Below, one piece after another: positions 30,532-40,129 of a stretch of DNA of 64,000 bases. Numbering within the stretch: the stretch's first letter is position 1; the number at the start of each line of letters is the position of its first letter. The notes beneath the pieces are model-generated. The model was given only the letters and a program-made list of their open reading frames with translations, searched no databases and was not told the DNA's origin. The stretch comes from Actinobacillus porcitonsillarum. GTDB taxonomy: Bacteria; Pseudomonadota; Gammaproteobacteria; Enterobacterales; Pasteurellaceae. Position numbers and translations under genes: made by a program. The stretch spans positions 2,199,192 to 2,263,191 of the forward strand of contig NZ_CP029206.1 of NCBI RefSeq assembly GCF_003101015.1, in the 5' to 3' direction.

Positions 30532-32085
30532 TTAAGCATCTTTTTCGTCATGAATAAATAATGCTTCAATAAATTCTTCTGCGTTAAAAGGACGCAGGTC
30601 TTCAATTTTTTCACCCACCCCAATAAAACGGATTGGAATATTAAATTGATCAGCAATCGCAAAAATGACCCCACCTTTTGCCGTGCCGTCAAGTTTAGTT
30701 AAGGTAATACCTGTTAAACCCACGGCTTCATTAAAGAGTTTTGCTTGGCTAATCGCATTTTGCCCTGTTCCGGCGTCTAACGTGAGCATAATTTCATGTG
30801 GCGCGGTTTCATCGTATTTTTGCATAACACGTACAATTTTTTTCAGCTCATCCATCAGATTGTTTTTATTTTGTAAACGACCTGCTGTATCAGCAATTAA
30901 CACATCAATGTTTTTTGCAGAAGCTGATTGCATGGCATCAAAAATGACGGAGGCTGAATCTGAACCACTTGTTTGTGCAATAACCGGAATGTTATTGCGC
31001 TCTCCCCAAACTTGGAGCTGTTCAACTGCCGCTGCACGGAAAGTGTCACCAGCGGCTAACATGACGGATTTTCCTTCATTTTGGAACTGGCGAGCGAGTT
31101 TACCAATAGTCGTTGTTTTACCTACACCATTCACGCCAACCATTAAAATCACATAAGGTTTTTTACTCGTATCAATTTCTAACGGACGAGCTACCGGTTT
31201 AAGAACATCGGCTAATTCTTCTTTAAGAAGCTGATAAAGCGCATCCGCATCTTTAAGTTGCTGCTTTGTCGCATGTTGAGAAAGGTTGTTAATAATTTTC
31301 GTGGTTGTCGGCATACCTAAGTCGGCAATTAACAGTTGCTCTTCAAGTTCCTCAAAGAGTTCATCATCAATTTTCTTACCACGGAAGAAATTGAAAAAGC
31401 CAGAACCAATACTTTGTTTGGTTTTAATGAGCCCTTGAATTAAACGGCTGAAAAAACCACCTTGACTTGGTTTTTCTTGATACTCATCTTGTGTTTTAGC
31501 TTCGGTTTCTTTTACTGCTTGTGTATCTGAAACCGTTTCATGCACTTCGCTTTCACCTTCAAATTCAATAAGCTCTTCAAGCTCTTCGAATTCTTCTTCA
31601 GCGGCAGATTTATGATGCTCTTCTGCATGTAATTCCGCTTCAACAATCTCTTCAATTTGTGCTTCAAACTGTTGATGATGGTTAATGGAAGCTGCTTCTT
31701 CTTGAGTATAAGCGGTCGTATTTTCACTATTTTTTGCAAAATCTTCGGCAAAATCAACCGCTTGCGCTTGAGGCTCTTCCTCTTTCTGAGAGGCTGCTGC
31801 GGTATCGATAAGCGTAACGCTTTGTGATTTTTCTTCTTCGAAACTTTGCTCAATTTTTTCTTCTAATGTTTCGAGCTTTTCTTCGATTTCCTCTTCTAAC
31901 TTTTCCGCAAAGGTTTCAAGCTGTTGTGCTTTCTCTTTTAAATGCTCGACCGCTTCTTCAAGGACAGAGTTTTCTGTCATTGAAGAATCTTGCTGAGTTT
32001 CTTCTTGTTTAGGCGTATCTTGAGCTACTTCTTCTTTTTTTCCAAAGCCAAGCCACGACCAAAAGCCTTTTTTCTTTTCTGACAT
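30532..32085 (-). CDS. ftsY: Signal recognition particle receptor FtsY
   Basis: SRP receptor GTPase that docks nascent membrane proteins to the translocon. 517 residues (E. coli 497). The N terminus (KKKGFWSWLGFGKK) is a membrane-binding basic helix. Residues 20-205 are a very acidic Glu-rich A region with coiled-coil character. The NG domain starts near 210, with G1 GVNGVGKTTT, G3 DTAGRLQNKN and G4 TKLDGTAKGG. The ATG at 32085 is chosen; a TTG two codons upstream is possible. Confidence 0.96.
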   Translation of the reverse strand: MSEKKKGFWSWLGFGKKEEVAQDTPKQEETQQDSSMTENSVLEEAVEHLKEKAQQLETFAEKLEEEIEEKLETLEEKIEQSFEEEKSQSVTLIDTAAASQKEEEPQAQAVDFAEDFAKNSENTTAYTQEEAASINHHQQFEAQIEEIVEAELHAEEHHKSAAEEEFEELEELIEFEGESEVHETVSDTQAVKETEAKTQDEYQEKPSQGGFFSRLIQGLIKTKQSIGSGFFNFFRGKKIDDELFEELEEQLLIADLGMPTTTKIINNLSQHATKQQLKDADALYQLLKEELADVLKPVARPLEIDTSKKPYVILMVGVNGVGKTTTIGKLARQFQNEGKSVMLAAGDTFRAAAVEQLQVWGERNNIPVIAQTSGSDSASVIFDAMQSASAKNIDVLIADTAGRLQNKNNLMDELKKIVRVMQKYDETAPHEIMLTLDAGTGQNAISQAKLFNEAVGLTGITLTKLDGTAKGGVIFAIADQFNIPIRFIGVGEKIEDLRPFNAEEFIEALFIHDEKDA

Positions 32086-32163
32086 AATCAATTCTCAATG
32101 AGTATAAAATGTATCAAGTTTACCAAAAAAATAGTTTTATGAGTATGAAAAGATCAAGAGATC

Positions 32164-33015
32164 TTAGACCGAAAACGGATATTGAATACTTGGGTGATAT
32201 TCATAGCCTTCCACACGGAAATCATCAAGCGTTACCCATGTTTCTAAATCTTCTAACGATTTAATTTCAGGATTAATGATAAGTTTTGGTGCAGATAAAG
32301 GTTCTCTTTTTAACTGAACATCTCGCATTAGCTCAAGTTGATCTTCATAAATATGTGCATTAACAATTTTATGAAACGCTTGGCCGGCTTCATGTCCTGT
32401 AATTTGTGCCATTAATGCTAAAAAGGTATAGCATTGAATCATATTCCAGTTTAAACCTAAAGGAACATCCGCTGAACGTTGAGTGCTGTTAAGGTAAAGT
32501 TTACCGTCTAATAGTGAAAAATGATGGCTGTGTAAACATGGTCTTAAGCAACCTAATTCAAAGGCGCCAGGGTGATAAAAGGTATAAATCTCGCCACGGT
32601 TATCAATACCACGACTTAAATCATCAACAATTTGACGAAGTAAATCCACACTTCCGCCATTCGGTTTAGGGAAATTTCGACCAATCGCACCATAAACAAG
32701 CCCCATATCATCTTCGCCTTTACGGTGTGGATTGGCTAACCAAGCGCTATTTTCGTTAGCATTGGCATCCCACGATTTTGTACCTAAAGCACGAAAATCT
32801 GCTGCGCTACTATAACCACGAATATAGCCTAATAATTCAGCAATGGCTGCTTTCCAAAAGCTACGGCGTGTTGTAACAAGGGGAAATTCGCCTTTTTCAA
32901 CATCATAGGTTAAATCGGCATTAATGACGGTTAAACAACGCTTACCAGTGCGTTCATTGGCTACCCATTTTCCTTCATTTACGATACGATGGCATAAATC
33001 TAAATACTGTTTCAT
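32164..33015 (-). CDS. thyA: Thymidylate synthase ThyA
   Basis: Methylates dUMP to dTMP using methylene-tetrahydrofolate. 283 residues, the longer variant seen in Pasteurellaceae and Vibrio-like bacteria rather than the 264-residue E. coli form. The catalytic cysteine is in RPCLHSHHF, where E. coli has PPCHALYQF. Substrate-binding segments [13 protein letters not shown] and HIYEDQ are intact. The ATG at 33015 follows GAGGA by four bases; an upstream TTG at 33030 is unlikely. Confidence 0.95.
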   Translation of the reverse strand: MKQYLDLCHRIVNEGKWVANERTGKRCLTVINADLTYDVEKGEFPLVTTRRSFWKAAIAELLGYIRGYSSAADFRALGTKSWDANANENSAWLANPHRKGEDDMGLVYGAIGRNFPKPNGGSVDLLRQIVDDLSRGIDNRGEIYTFYHPGAFELGCLRPCLHSHHFSLLDGKLYLNSTQRSADVPLGLNWNMIQCYTFLALMAQITGHEAGQAFHKIVNAHIYEDQLELMRDVQLKREPLSAPKLIINPEIKSLEDLETWVTLDDFRVEGYEYHPSIQYPFSV

Positions 33016-33098
33016 TGAATCCTCAAGCAATTTTCTTTTATTTCAGGTAGAATTGTAACAGTTTTAGGAATTCTCAAAAAGTGAATAAGGAGTATGAT

Positions 33099-33668
33099 AT
33101 GAAAACCTTAATGAAATTTCTGTTAATTTGTGGTGTAACTATTCTTTCTGCATGTTCAAGTAATAAAACTCCAACCCGTTTAAGTGAATCGGAACTTGAT
33201 CATAAATCTTATGCAATCGCTTATAGCGTGACTGGGCAAACTTATAAAGATAGAGTAACGCCGACCTATGATATTAACGCTTTTACACAAGGTGTTGATG
33301 ATTGGTACTACAATCGTATTTCTTTACCTATTGAGCAAATTCAAGCCATGACGTTAAATCGCTTAGTAGATCATAAAGAATATGCCTATTATAGTGGTGT
33401 GATGTTTGCAGATGCCTTTAAGCGAAATGTTGATTATTTAGATAAAAATTGTTGGGGCTTATTACATAAGCCTAGTATGGTTCAAGCTATGGACGATGCA
33501 ATGCATGATTTACAAAAAGGCAAAGTAAGAGACGATCAATATATTCGTGAAGGTGCGGATAAAATCATTCAACTTTGTGTAAAAACCATTGTTTATGATG
33601 AAAAGACTGAAGTAAAAACAAAGAAAGCAACAAAAAAATCAGTAAAGAAAGCAAAAAATAGTAAGTAA
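33099..33668 (+). CDS. Putative lipoprotein with lysine-rich C terminus
   Basis: 189 residues. A signal peptide ends in the lipobox ILSAC, with the lipidated cysteine near residue 19 and Ser-Ser-Asn after it, which favours outer-membrane sorting by the enterobacterial +2 rule. The body is mixed and soluble, with two later cysteines (CW, LCV). The last 25 residues are almost all Lys, Thr, Ser and Ala (TKKATKKSVKKAKNSK), suggesting contact with nucleic acid or anionic polymer, which is inference. The ATG at 33099 follows AAGGAG. I do not recognise the family; function unknown. Confidence 0.85.
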   Translation: MKTLMKFLLICGVTILSACSSNKTPTRLSESELDHKSYAIAYSVTGQTYKDRVTPTYDINAFTQGVDDWYYNRISLPIEQIQAMTLNRLVDHKEYAYYSGVMFADAFKRNVDYLDKNCWGLLHKPSMVQAMDDAMHDLQKGKVRDDQYIREGADKIIQLCVKTIVYDEKTEVKTKKATKKSVKKAKNSK

Positions 33669-33682
33669 ATAACAAAGGTAAG

Positions 33683-33718
33683 GACAGAGTCTAATATAGC
33701 TTGGCTCTGTCTTTTTTT
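33683..33718 (+). terminator. Rho-independent terminator of the lipoprotein gene
   Basis: GACAGAG-TC and GG-CTCTGTC form a 9-bp stem with one G-T pair, followed by TTTTTTT at 33712-33718. Confidence 0.85.
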
Positions 33719-33735
33719 ATTTTGAACGTAAAAAA

Positions 33736-33768
33736 ATCAGCCAATATGTTTTAAGCATACTGGCTGAT
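33736..33768 (-). terminator. Rho-independent terminator of fabB
   Basis: ATCAGCCAATATG and CATACTGGCTGAT form a 13-bp stem with one mismatch. The run of A at 33730-33736 gives a U tract on the minus strand just after fabB. Confidence 0.82.
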
Positions 33769-33785
33769 TGTTTAAATTTAAGGGA

Positions 33786-35003
33786 TTAACCTTGATATTT
33801 TTGGAAAACTAAACAAGCGTTTGTGCCACCAAAGCCGAAGCTATTAGACATTACGGTTGTTAATGCTTTATCTTGACGTTCTGTCACGATATTTAAGCCT
33901 TTTGCTTGCTCGTCTAATTCTTCAATATTGATGCTTGGAGCGATGAAACCATTATCTAACATCAATAATGAGTAGATAGCTTCGTGAGCACCTGCTGCAC
34001 CCAGTGAGTGACCTGTCATTGATTTGGTTGATGAAATCGCTGGCGCATTTTCACCGAATACATTTTTGATTGCACCTAATTCTTTCACATCACCTACCGG
34101 TGTTGATGTACCGTGTACGTTGATATATTCGATTTTACCTTTAACCGTTGCCATTGCTTGTTTCATACAGCGTTCAGCACCTTCACCGCTTGGTGCAACC
34201 ATATCGTAACCGTCTGATGTTGCACCATAGCCTACGATTTCAGCATAAATTTTCGCACCACGAGCAAGAGCGTGTTCAAGTTCTTCAACCACAACAACTG
34301 CACCACCACCTGCGATAACAAAGCCGTCACGGTTTGCATCGTAAGCACGAGAAGCTTTAGTTGGGGTTTCATTATATTTAGTTGAAACAGCACCCATTGC
34401 GTCAAATTCGGTTGCACACTCCCAAGATAGCTCTTCTGCACCACCTGCAAAAACCACATCTTGTTTGCCTAATTGGATTAACTCCATTGCGTGACCGATA
34501 CAGTGTGCAGAGGTTGCACAAGCAGAGCTGATAGAGTAGTTCACACCACGAATTTTATAAGGGGTTGCCAAGCAAGCAGATACACTTGAAGCCATTGTTT
34601 TAGTCACAGCATAAGGACCAACTGCTTTTACACCACGCGGGCTACGCACAGCATCACAAGCCACTAATTGGCTATGTGCAGAACCTGTACCTGCACCGAT
34701 AACTAAACCTGTGCGGTCGTTAGACACCTGTTCTTCTGTTAAACCTGAATCTTCAATCGCTTCTTTCATTGAAAGGTAAGCATAAGCCGCAGCATCGCCC
34801 ATAAAACGATACACTTTGCGATCAATTAATTCCGCTGGATTTAATTTAATTGTCCCTGCAACTTGGCTACGCATACCCACTTCAGCAAATTCAGGCACAA
34901 ACTCAATCCCTGATTTTCCTTCTTTTAATGAAGCTAACACTTCTTCTTTGTTATTACCGATACTCGAAATAATGCCGATACCTGTGATGACAACTCTTTT
35001 CAT
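33786..35003 (-). CDS. fabB: 3-oxoacyl-[acyl-carrier-protein] synthase I FabB
   Basis: Condensing enzyme that elongates fatty acids and is needed for unsaturated ones. 405 residues. The catalytic Cys lies in [10 protein letters not shown] near residue 163, and the two histidines in [11 protein letters not shown] and [18 protein letters not shown] closes the active site. FabB rather than FabF is suggested by length and by segments such as [11 protein letters not shown], typical of KAS I. GGATTAAAT precedes the ATG. Divergent from cyaA over a 235-bp region. Confidence 0.95.
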   Translation of the reverse strand: MKRVVITGIGIISSIGNNKEEVLASLKEGKSGIEFVPEFAEVGMRSQVAGTIKLNPAELIDRKVYRFMGDAAAYAYLSMKEAIEDSGLTEEQVSNDRTGLVIGAGTGSAHSQLVACDAVRSPRGVKAVGPYAVTKTMASSVSACLATPYKIRGVNYSISSACATSAHCIGHAMELIQLGKQDVVFAGGAEELSWECATEFDAMGAVSTKYNETPTKASRAYDANRDGFVIAGGGAVVVVEELEHALARGAKIYAEIVGYGATSDGYDMVAPSGEGAERCMKQAMATVKGKIEYINVHGTSTPVGDVKELGAIKNVFGENAPAISSTKSMTGHSLGAAGAHEAIYSLLMLDNGFIAPSINIEELDEQAKGLNIVTERQDKALTTVMSNSFGFGGTNACLVFQKYQG

Positions 35004-35238
35004 ATTTAATCCTTATGATTAGAAAAATTTAAACTTTTCAGCTCTCATTTATAGTGAGATAAGCTAGAAAACTTGCCTATTCTACACAATTTTACGTTTT
35101 GTCTGAACTACTTTTCATGATTCTATTGGTGTGATCCGAGCTGTTCTTGGTAAATATCAAACTTCTATTGGCTTTAGCTTTACTTTTATGGCTAAACTGA
35201 TAGAGTGTACTTCAAATTTTTAAATGAAGGAATCTAGC

Positions 35239-37731
35239 GTGAAAAACTGGGTATCAATCAACCCTTGTCAAATTAAAAATCAGGCAGAAACAGCAGCTTT
35301 GGTTTTAGATTTGAATACCCAAATGGGCAAAGCAGTAGAGCGGATTGATACGCTAGAACAGTTAAGAATGCACCGAGCGTTAGCATCGGGTAGCCCTCAT
35401 TTTAAGCATGTCTTTTTACTTCTACCATTACTGATTCATTACAATATTCCTGAATTTCCGGCGTATGTTGAGAATGCTCCCCAAGGAATTGCTCATTTTA
35501 ATTTAAATGCCTATCAACAACGTTTTTTTGACACAATAAGTGATCATCATGAAGAGCTGTCTGAACAACCTATGTTTGATGGTTTATATTCAATGGGGAG
35601 TACAGGCTCTATTACGCAGACAACTTTATCGGATTTGGATTTATGGCTATGCTATTCAGATAGTATGAGTAATGCTCAGTATCAATTAATGGAAACAAAA
35701 TTAGCCAAACTCAAACAATGGGCTAAGAATTTAGGTGTGGAAGTTAATTTTTACTTGATGAATCCTCTTCATTTTAAGACAAACCACCATAATAGCCATG
35801 TGACCGAAGAACATAGTGGCTCAGCACAACATTTTTTCTTATTAGATGAATTTTATCGTTCAGCTATTCGTTTGGCGGGAAAAAGACTGCTCTGGTTGCA
35901 TTTACCTGATGAGCTTTATAAACAAGCGGTAAATCATCCCTCTCTTGATTTATCTCAATGGATCGATTTTGGTGACTTTTCTTCACTCTCTACCGCAGAG
36001 TTTTTTGGCGCGAGTTTGTGGCAACTTTATAAGGGGATTGAAAGCCCTTATAAATCGGCGATTAAAATTCTGTTACTAGAAAGTTATGCGCAAACTTATC
36101 CTGAAACATCCCTAATTTCTAAAATTTTTAAACAGAAATTACTCGCTAAAGAAAAAGAAGAATACCACTTTGATCCTTACTTAGCGATGTTGGAACAGGT
36201 AACTACCTACCTAGAAAGTCGTAATGAATACTCACGATTAGATCGCTTGCGTCAATGTTTTTATCTTAAAGCCAATGAAGGTAAAACCTTATATAACTGG
36301 CGTGAATCTTGGATTAAAGGATTGATAGAACAATGGCATTGGCAAAAAGAGGATGTTAAGATTTTAAATAATCGTTCCCATTGGAAAATGAAGCAAGCAA
36401 TGGCTCAACACAAAATGCTTGTAGAACAGTTATTACAAAGCTATCGGAATCTAATTAATTTTGCTCGAAAATTCCATATTGATCCGACTATTATGACAGC
36501 GGATACGGATATTTTAATGCGTAAATTATATTCCGTGTTTGAGGCTTTACCTGGCAAAGTAACACTAATCAATCCCAATATAGCTCCGAATTTATCTGAA
36601 AAAGCAATTTCTTTCATTGAAGTGAATGAAGGTATTAATACGAAAGCCGGTTGGTATATTGTGAATCAAACCCCAACAAGTGGTTATGATTCTGAGAAAC
36701 GCTTTGTTCAATATAATAAAAATTTAAATAAACTGGTAGCGTGGGCTTATTTCAATGGTGTTATTACGGCAGAAACGACATTACACATTGTAAGCAATCA
36801 TGTAGATTTAGTGAAGCTTCGTCAATTTATTACGGATCTTAGACTCTTTTTTCCCATCGCAGCGCCTCAAATTTCTAATGAAGAGCTACTTCATCCGAAT
36901 GAAATTCGTAGCCTGATTTTGGCCATTAACTTAACAAATGATCCAACGGAGCATGGTTCAAATAATCGCCGTAGCTTCCATCAAAGTGATCTGTTTAATT
37001 TAGGCATTTCAGAGCAAAATTTGGTGGGAAGTATTAGTATCATCTATCGAAATATGTGGAATGAAATTCGGACTCACCATTTTGAAGGCGAAAATGCGAT
37101 TTTGAATGCGCTAAAGGTCATTTCCAATAAAATTTATCGGGATTCTGCACCACCTCAATCTGTAAATGTATTTTGTTATAGCCAATTATTCCGAAGTGAA
37201 TTGCGAGAAATTATTGCAGATTTAGTCCATCGTAGTATTTCTGTTCAAACCGGAACGGTTTATACAAAAGTATTTAATACATTAAAAGTGGATGGTAAAA
37301 CGTGGCAATTTGTTTTTAACGATCAGAATGTACAAATAAAGCCTATTCAAGAACAAGCGGTCGAAAATGATCAAAAAAATGCAAATGTTCAAGGGGGAGG
37401 CATATCTTCACATTATCCAAAAGAGATCAATGAATTTGCCAGTGAAGGCTTTTTACAGTTTTTCTTTGAAGACAGTGATAATAATTGCTTTAATGTTTAT
37501 GTATTAGATGAAAGAAACAATATGGAAAGTTATTCAACTTGCCAGGGCACAAAGGACGAGAAAATAAAAGAAATTAATCGCTTTTATGCCGAAAACGCAC
37601 TTATGAATTTAGATGAAGGTATATTTAACCATCCTCAGTTTTATCAACTACTTAAGTTTGATGATAGAGTCGAAATCGTGCCATATCAAAGTAAGCAACA
37701 TCGTGATTTTATGTTAAATAATACAAAATAG
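35239..37731 (+). CDS. cyaA: Class I adenylate cyclase CyaA
   Basis: Makes cAMP from ATP; in Pasteurellaceae it feeds the CRP regulon, including competence. 830 residues. The catalytic half (1-450) carries the GSTGS loop and the SDLDLWLC motif, with two acidic residues binding metal. The C-terminal half is the regulatory region that responds to the sugar phosphotransferase system in E. coli. The GTG at 35239 is preferred because GAAGGAA lies six bases before it; an ATG at 35224 would overlap that ribosome site and add five residues. Ends in a strong terminator. Confidence 0.94.
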   Translation: MKNWVSINPCQIKNQAETAALVLDLNTQMGKAVERIDTLEQLRMHRALASGSPHFKHVFLLLPLLIHYNIPEFPAYVENAPQGIAHFNLNAYQQRFFDTISDHHEELSEQPMFDGLYSMGSTGSITQTTLSDLDLWLCYSDSMSNAQYQLMETKLAKLKQWAKNLGVEVNFYLMNPLHFKTNHHNSHVTEEHSGSAQHFFLLDEFYRSAIRLAGKRLLWLHLPDELYKQAVNHPSLDLSQWIDFGDFSSLSTAEFFGASLWQLYKGIESPYKSAIKILLLESYAQTYPETSLISKIFKQKLLAKEKEEYHFDPYLAMLEQVTTYLESRNEYSRLDRLRQCFYLKANEGKTLYNWRESWIKGLIEQWHWQKEDVKILNNRSHWKMKQAMAQHKMLVEQLLQSYRNLINFARKFHIDPTIMTADTDILMRKLYSVFEALPGKVTLINPNIAPNLSEKAISFIEVNEGINTKAGWYIVNQTPTSGYDSEKRFVQYNKNLNKLVAWAYFNGVITAETTLHIVSNHVDLVKLRQFITDLRLFFPIAAPQISNEELLHPNEIRSLILAINLTNDPTEHGSNNRRSFHQSDLFNLGISEQNLVGSISIIYRNMWNEIRTHHFEGENAILNALKVISNKIYRDSAPPQSVNVFCYSQLFRSELREIIADLVHRSISVQTGTVYTKVFNTLKVDGKTWQFVFNDQNVQIKPIQEQAVENDQKNANVQGGGISSHYPKEINEFASEGFLQFFFEDSDNNCFNVYVLDERNNMESYSTCQGTKDEKIKEINRFYAENALMNLDEGIFNHPQFYQLLKFDDRVEIVPYQSKQHRDFMLNNTK

Positions 37732-37750
37732 AAGTGTTTTGTATCATCAG

Positions 37751-37782
37751 ATAGACCTAATTCCCTTAGGTCTATTTTTTTA
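37751..37782 (+). terminator. Rho-independent terminator of cyaA
   Basis: ATAGACCTAA and TTAGGTCTAT form a perfect 10-bp stem with loop TTCCC, followed by a T run. Confidence 0.9.
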
Positions 37783-37794
37783 TTTGCCAATCAC

Positions 37795-37833
37795 GCAAAT
37801 GATATTGACTTTTATTTGTGATTTACATATATT
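37795..37833 (+). promoter_or_regulatory. Promoter of the TonB receptor gene with candidate Fur box
   Basis: TTGACT (37805-37810) and TATATT (37828-37833) are 17 bp apart. A 19-base stretch at 37795-37813 overlapping the -35 agrees with the Fur consensus GATAATGATAATCATTATC at 12 positions. Promoter fit is good; the Fur site is only suggestive. Confidence 0.5.
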
Positions 37834-37894
37834 TACGGAACTTTCTCAAATGAGAGTAATTTGTATTAAAGTTTTATTGTAGGACCCTCTAATT

Positions 37895-40006
37895 ATGCAA
37901 TTTACAAAAACAAAACTTTCTTTAGCAATGCTTGTTGCATTAACGCCTTTGGCTTATGCCGAAAATAGTGTAAACCTTGGCTTAATTAATGTTGTCACAG
38001 AAAATAGTGGCGCAAAGGCTAAAACAAATGCGGTAACCTTAAAAGATCTCAATAAATCAGCATCCTCTGATTTACGTAGTTTACTCAAAGAAGAACCATC
38101 AATTAACTTTGGTGGTGGTAATGGCGGTACATCTCAATGGGTAACGATTCGTGGTATGGGGCAAGATCAAATTGATTTTAAAGTTGATAATACTTCAAGC
38201 GACACTCCTATTTTCCACCATCAAAGTAGATTCATGTTAGATCCGAGTTTAATTAAACGTATTGATGTGCGTAAAGGTGCAGGATCTGCAAGTGCAGGTA
38301 TTGGGGCAACAAGTGGCTCAATTGAAGCAACAACAGTCGATGCAAAAGATTTATTAAAAGAAGGTCAGGAATTTGGCTTTAAACTTAATGCAGGAGTAAG
38401 CAGCAATGAAGGTCATTCTCAAGGCGCAACAGTATACGGAAAATCTGGTGCTTTTGATGCTGTTTTAAGTGGTAACTGGCAAACCCTTGAAAATTATAAA
38501 GGGGGAAAAGGTTATTTAAATAAAGAAAATTCAGATACTGTCAAAAATAGCGCATTAGCACAACGTGGTTTATTAGCCAAATTTGGTATTGATTTTACCG
38601 AAAATCAGCGCGTAGTATTAAGTCATCGCCAAGAACACTATCATGGTGAGCGTGCATTACGTGAGGAGTTTGACTTTTCTCAATCTTATAAAGCAGGAAC
38701 AAAAAAAGATCTTAAAAATGGTCAAACATTGAGTAATGTTTTTGCTGGAAAATCTCGTGGCAATGACACTTACTATATTTTAGATGCGAATGGTGCCTTC
38801 ATTCCTTATGATGAAAATAATTCACCTCGTTACCGTATTACCAGTCAAGATACAACAAATTTAGAATGGCAAGGTAAAAATATGGGGGTTGTTACAGAAG
38901 CAAAAGCTAATGCTTATCGTATCGAAACATCTCGTAAAGAACCTTCCGAAAACAGCAGAACACGAGTATTAACTCACGGTATCAATTTAGATTTAGATTC
39001 TGAAATAGGTCAAAATCATTGGCTCAAATATGGGATAAATTATCGCCATCAAGAAGCAAAACCAAATGCGATTGAAGCGATTGCTAGAAATCGAAATTCT
39101 GGAAAAATGGTTCCAACAGGTGTAAAACGTAACCAAGAAAAAGATGACTTAGGTTTTTATCTTGAAGGAATCTGGGGCATGGGACCTGTTACTCTCACAA
39201 CGGGTGCTCGTTATGATTACTTTAAGTTTAAAGCCAATAGTGGTAAAGATGTTAGCCATGCAGATTTTAATCCAAGTGTTGGCTTAATCTGGCAAGCATT
39301 AGATAACTTAAGTTTCAATACAAACTTAAATTACGCAAGTCGTAGCCCTCGTCTGTTTGAGGCTATGCTGGCTGGTAATACTTTAAGAGATGTTGCAGAT
39401 AATCTTCGTGCAGAAAAAGCTCGCAATACGGAAATTGGATTTAATTATGATTTAACAGAAAATATCTCCTTTAACGGAAGCTATTTCTGGCAAAAAGTAA
39501 AAGATGCACATGCAATTAAAGATAATATGATTGTTAATTCTGCGCTTTTACGTAACCAAGGCTATGAATTAAGTGGTGCTTATACATTAGGTGGCTTTAA
39601 ATTCCGAGTCGGTGTTGCAGAAAGTAAACCTGAAACGTTTACTTTCAATGATGCTAGTTTAGATAATGCTGTTTTTGCAGTAGCGACAGGGCGTACATGG
39701 ACAACATTAATTTCTTACAAATTTGAAGCGACAAGTTTAGAGATTGGTTGGAAAGGACGCTTTGTTGAAGGCGAAACGGGCTCTCCAAGTCGAGGTTCTA
39801 GTTCCAATAGTGCTTCAATTAAACAAGCTGGATATGGTGTAAATGATTTCTTTGCTAGCTGGGATGCAAGTAAAAACTTAAAGCTTAATTTTGAAGTAAA
39901 CAACGCATTTAACAAAAATTATAAAAGTCATAGCCAACGAGCTGGAGGCAATAGTTTAGTTGGTGCTGGTCGTGATTTCCGTGTAAATGTGAATTACACC
40001 TTCTAA
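37895..40006 (+). CDS. TonB-dependent outer-membrane receptor, FrpB/FetA type
   Basis: Outer-membrane transporter for an iron complex, 703 residues. A signal peptide is cleaved after about residue 22 (PLAYA). The plug domain (about 40-150) includes WVTIRGMGQDQIDFKVD and SASAGIGATSGSIEATTVDAKDLL, and a 22-strand barrel ends in the aromatic-terminated VNVNYTF. The barrel segments GKNMGVVTEAKANAY, LKYGINYRHQEAKPNA and NYASRSPRLFEA resemble neisserial FrpB/FetA (ferric enterobactin receptor). No periplasmic or inner-membrane iron transport genes are adjacent. Substrate not proven; FrpB/FetA likeness is from local matches. Confidence 0.9.
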   Translation: MQFTKTKLSLAMLVALTPLAYAENSVNLGLINVVTENSGAKAKTNAVTLKDLNKSASSDLRSLLKEEPSINFGGGNGGTSQWVTIRGMGQDQIDFKVDNTSSDTPIFHHQSRFMLDPSLIKRIDVRKGAGSASAGIGATSGSIEATTVDAKDLLKEGQEFGFKLNAGVSSNEGHSQGATVYGKSGAFDAVLSGNWQTLENYKGGKGYLNKENSDTVKNSALAQRGLLAKFGIDFTENQRVVLSHRQEHYHGERALREEFDFSQSYKAGTKKDLKNGQTLSNVFAGKSRGNDTYYILDANGAFIPYDENNSPRYRITSQDTTNLEWQGKNMGVVTEAKANAYRIETSRKEPSENSRTRVLTHGINLDLDSEIGQNHWLKYGINYRHQEAKPNAIEAIARNRNSGKMVPTGVKRNQEKDDLGFYLEGIWGMGPVTLTTGARYDYFKFKANSGKDVSHADFNPSVGLIWQALDNLSFNTNLNYASRSPRLFEAMLAGNTLRDVADNLRAEKARNTEIGFNYDLTENISFNGSYFWQKVKDAHAIKDNMIVNSALLRNQGYELSGAYTLGGFKFRVGVAESKPETFTFNDASLDNAVFAVATGRTWTTLISYKFEATSLEIGWKGRFVEGETGSPSRGSSSNSASIKQAGYGVNDFFASWDASKNLKLNFEVNNAFNKNYKSHSQRAGGNSLVGAGRDFRVNVNYTF

Positions 40007-40026
40007 CCTATTCACTTAAATCTTTC

Positions 40027-40064
40027 AACCTCATATACCTCTCTCGGAGTATATGAGGTTTTTT
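40027..40064 (+). terminator. Rho-independent terminator of the TonB receptor gene
   Basis: AACCTCATATAC and GTATATGAGGTT form a perfect 12-bp stem with a 10-base loop, followed by a T run. Confidence 0.9.
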
Positions 40065-40129
40065 CGTTTCTTCATCTTTGGGATTTGTGGCATAATTTCA
40101 CTAGTTTTATTTGCGTTATTGGATAATCA

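Noticed and set aside
31512..31853. Lysine-rich open frame within ftsY
   Set aside because: Same-strand shadow frame of the Glu-rich acidic domain of ftsY.
35127..35152. TGTGA half-site upstream of cyaA as a CRP operator
   Set aside because: The second half (TCACA) is missing; one half-site is not enough.
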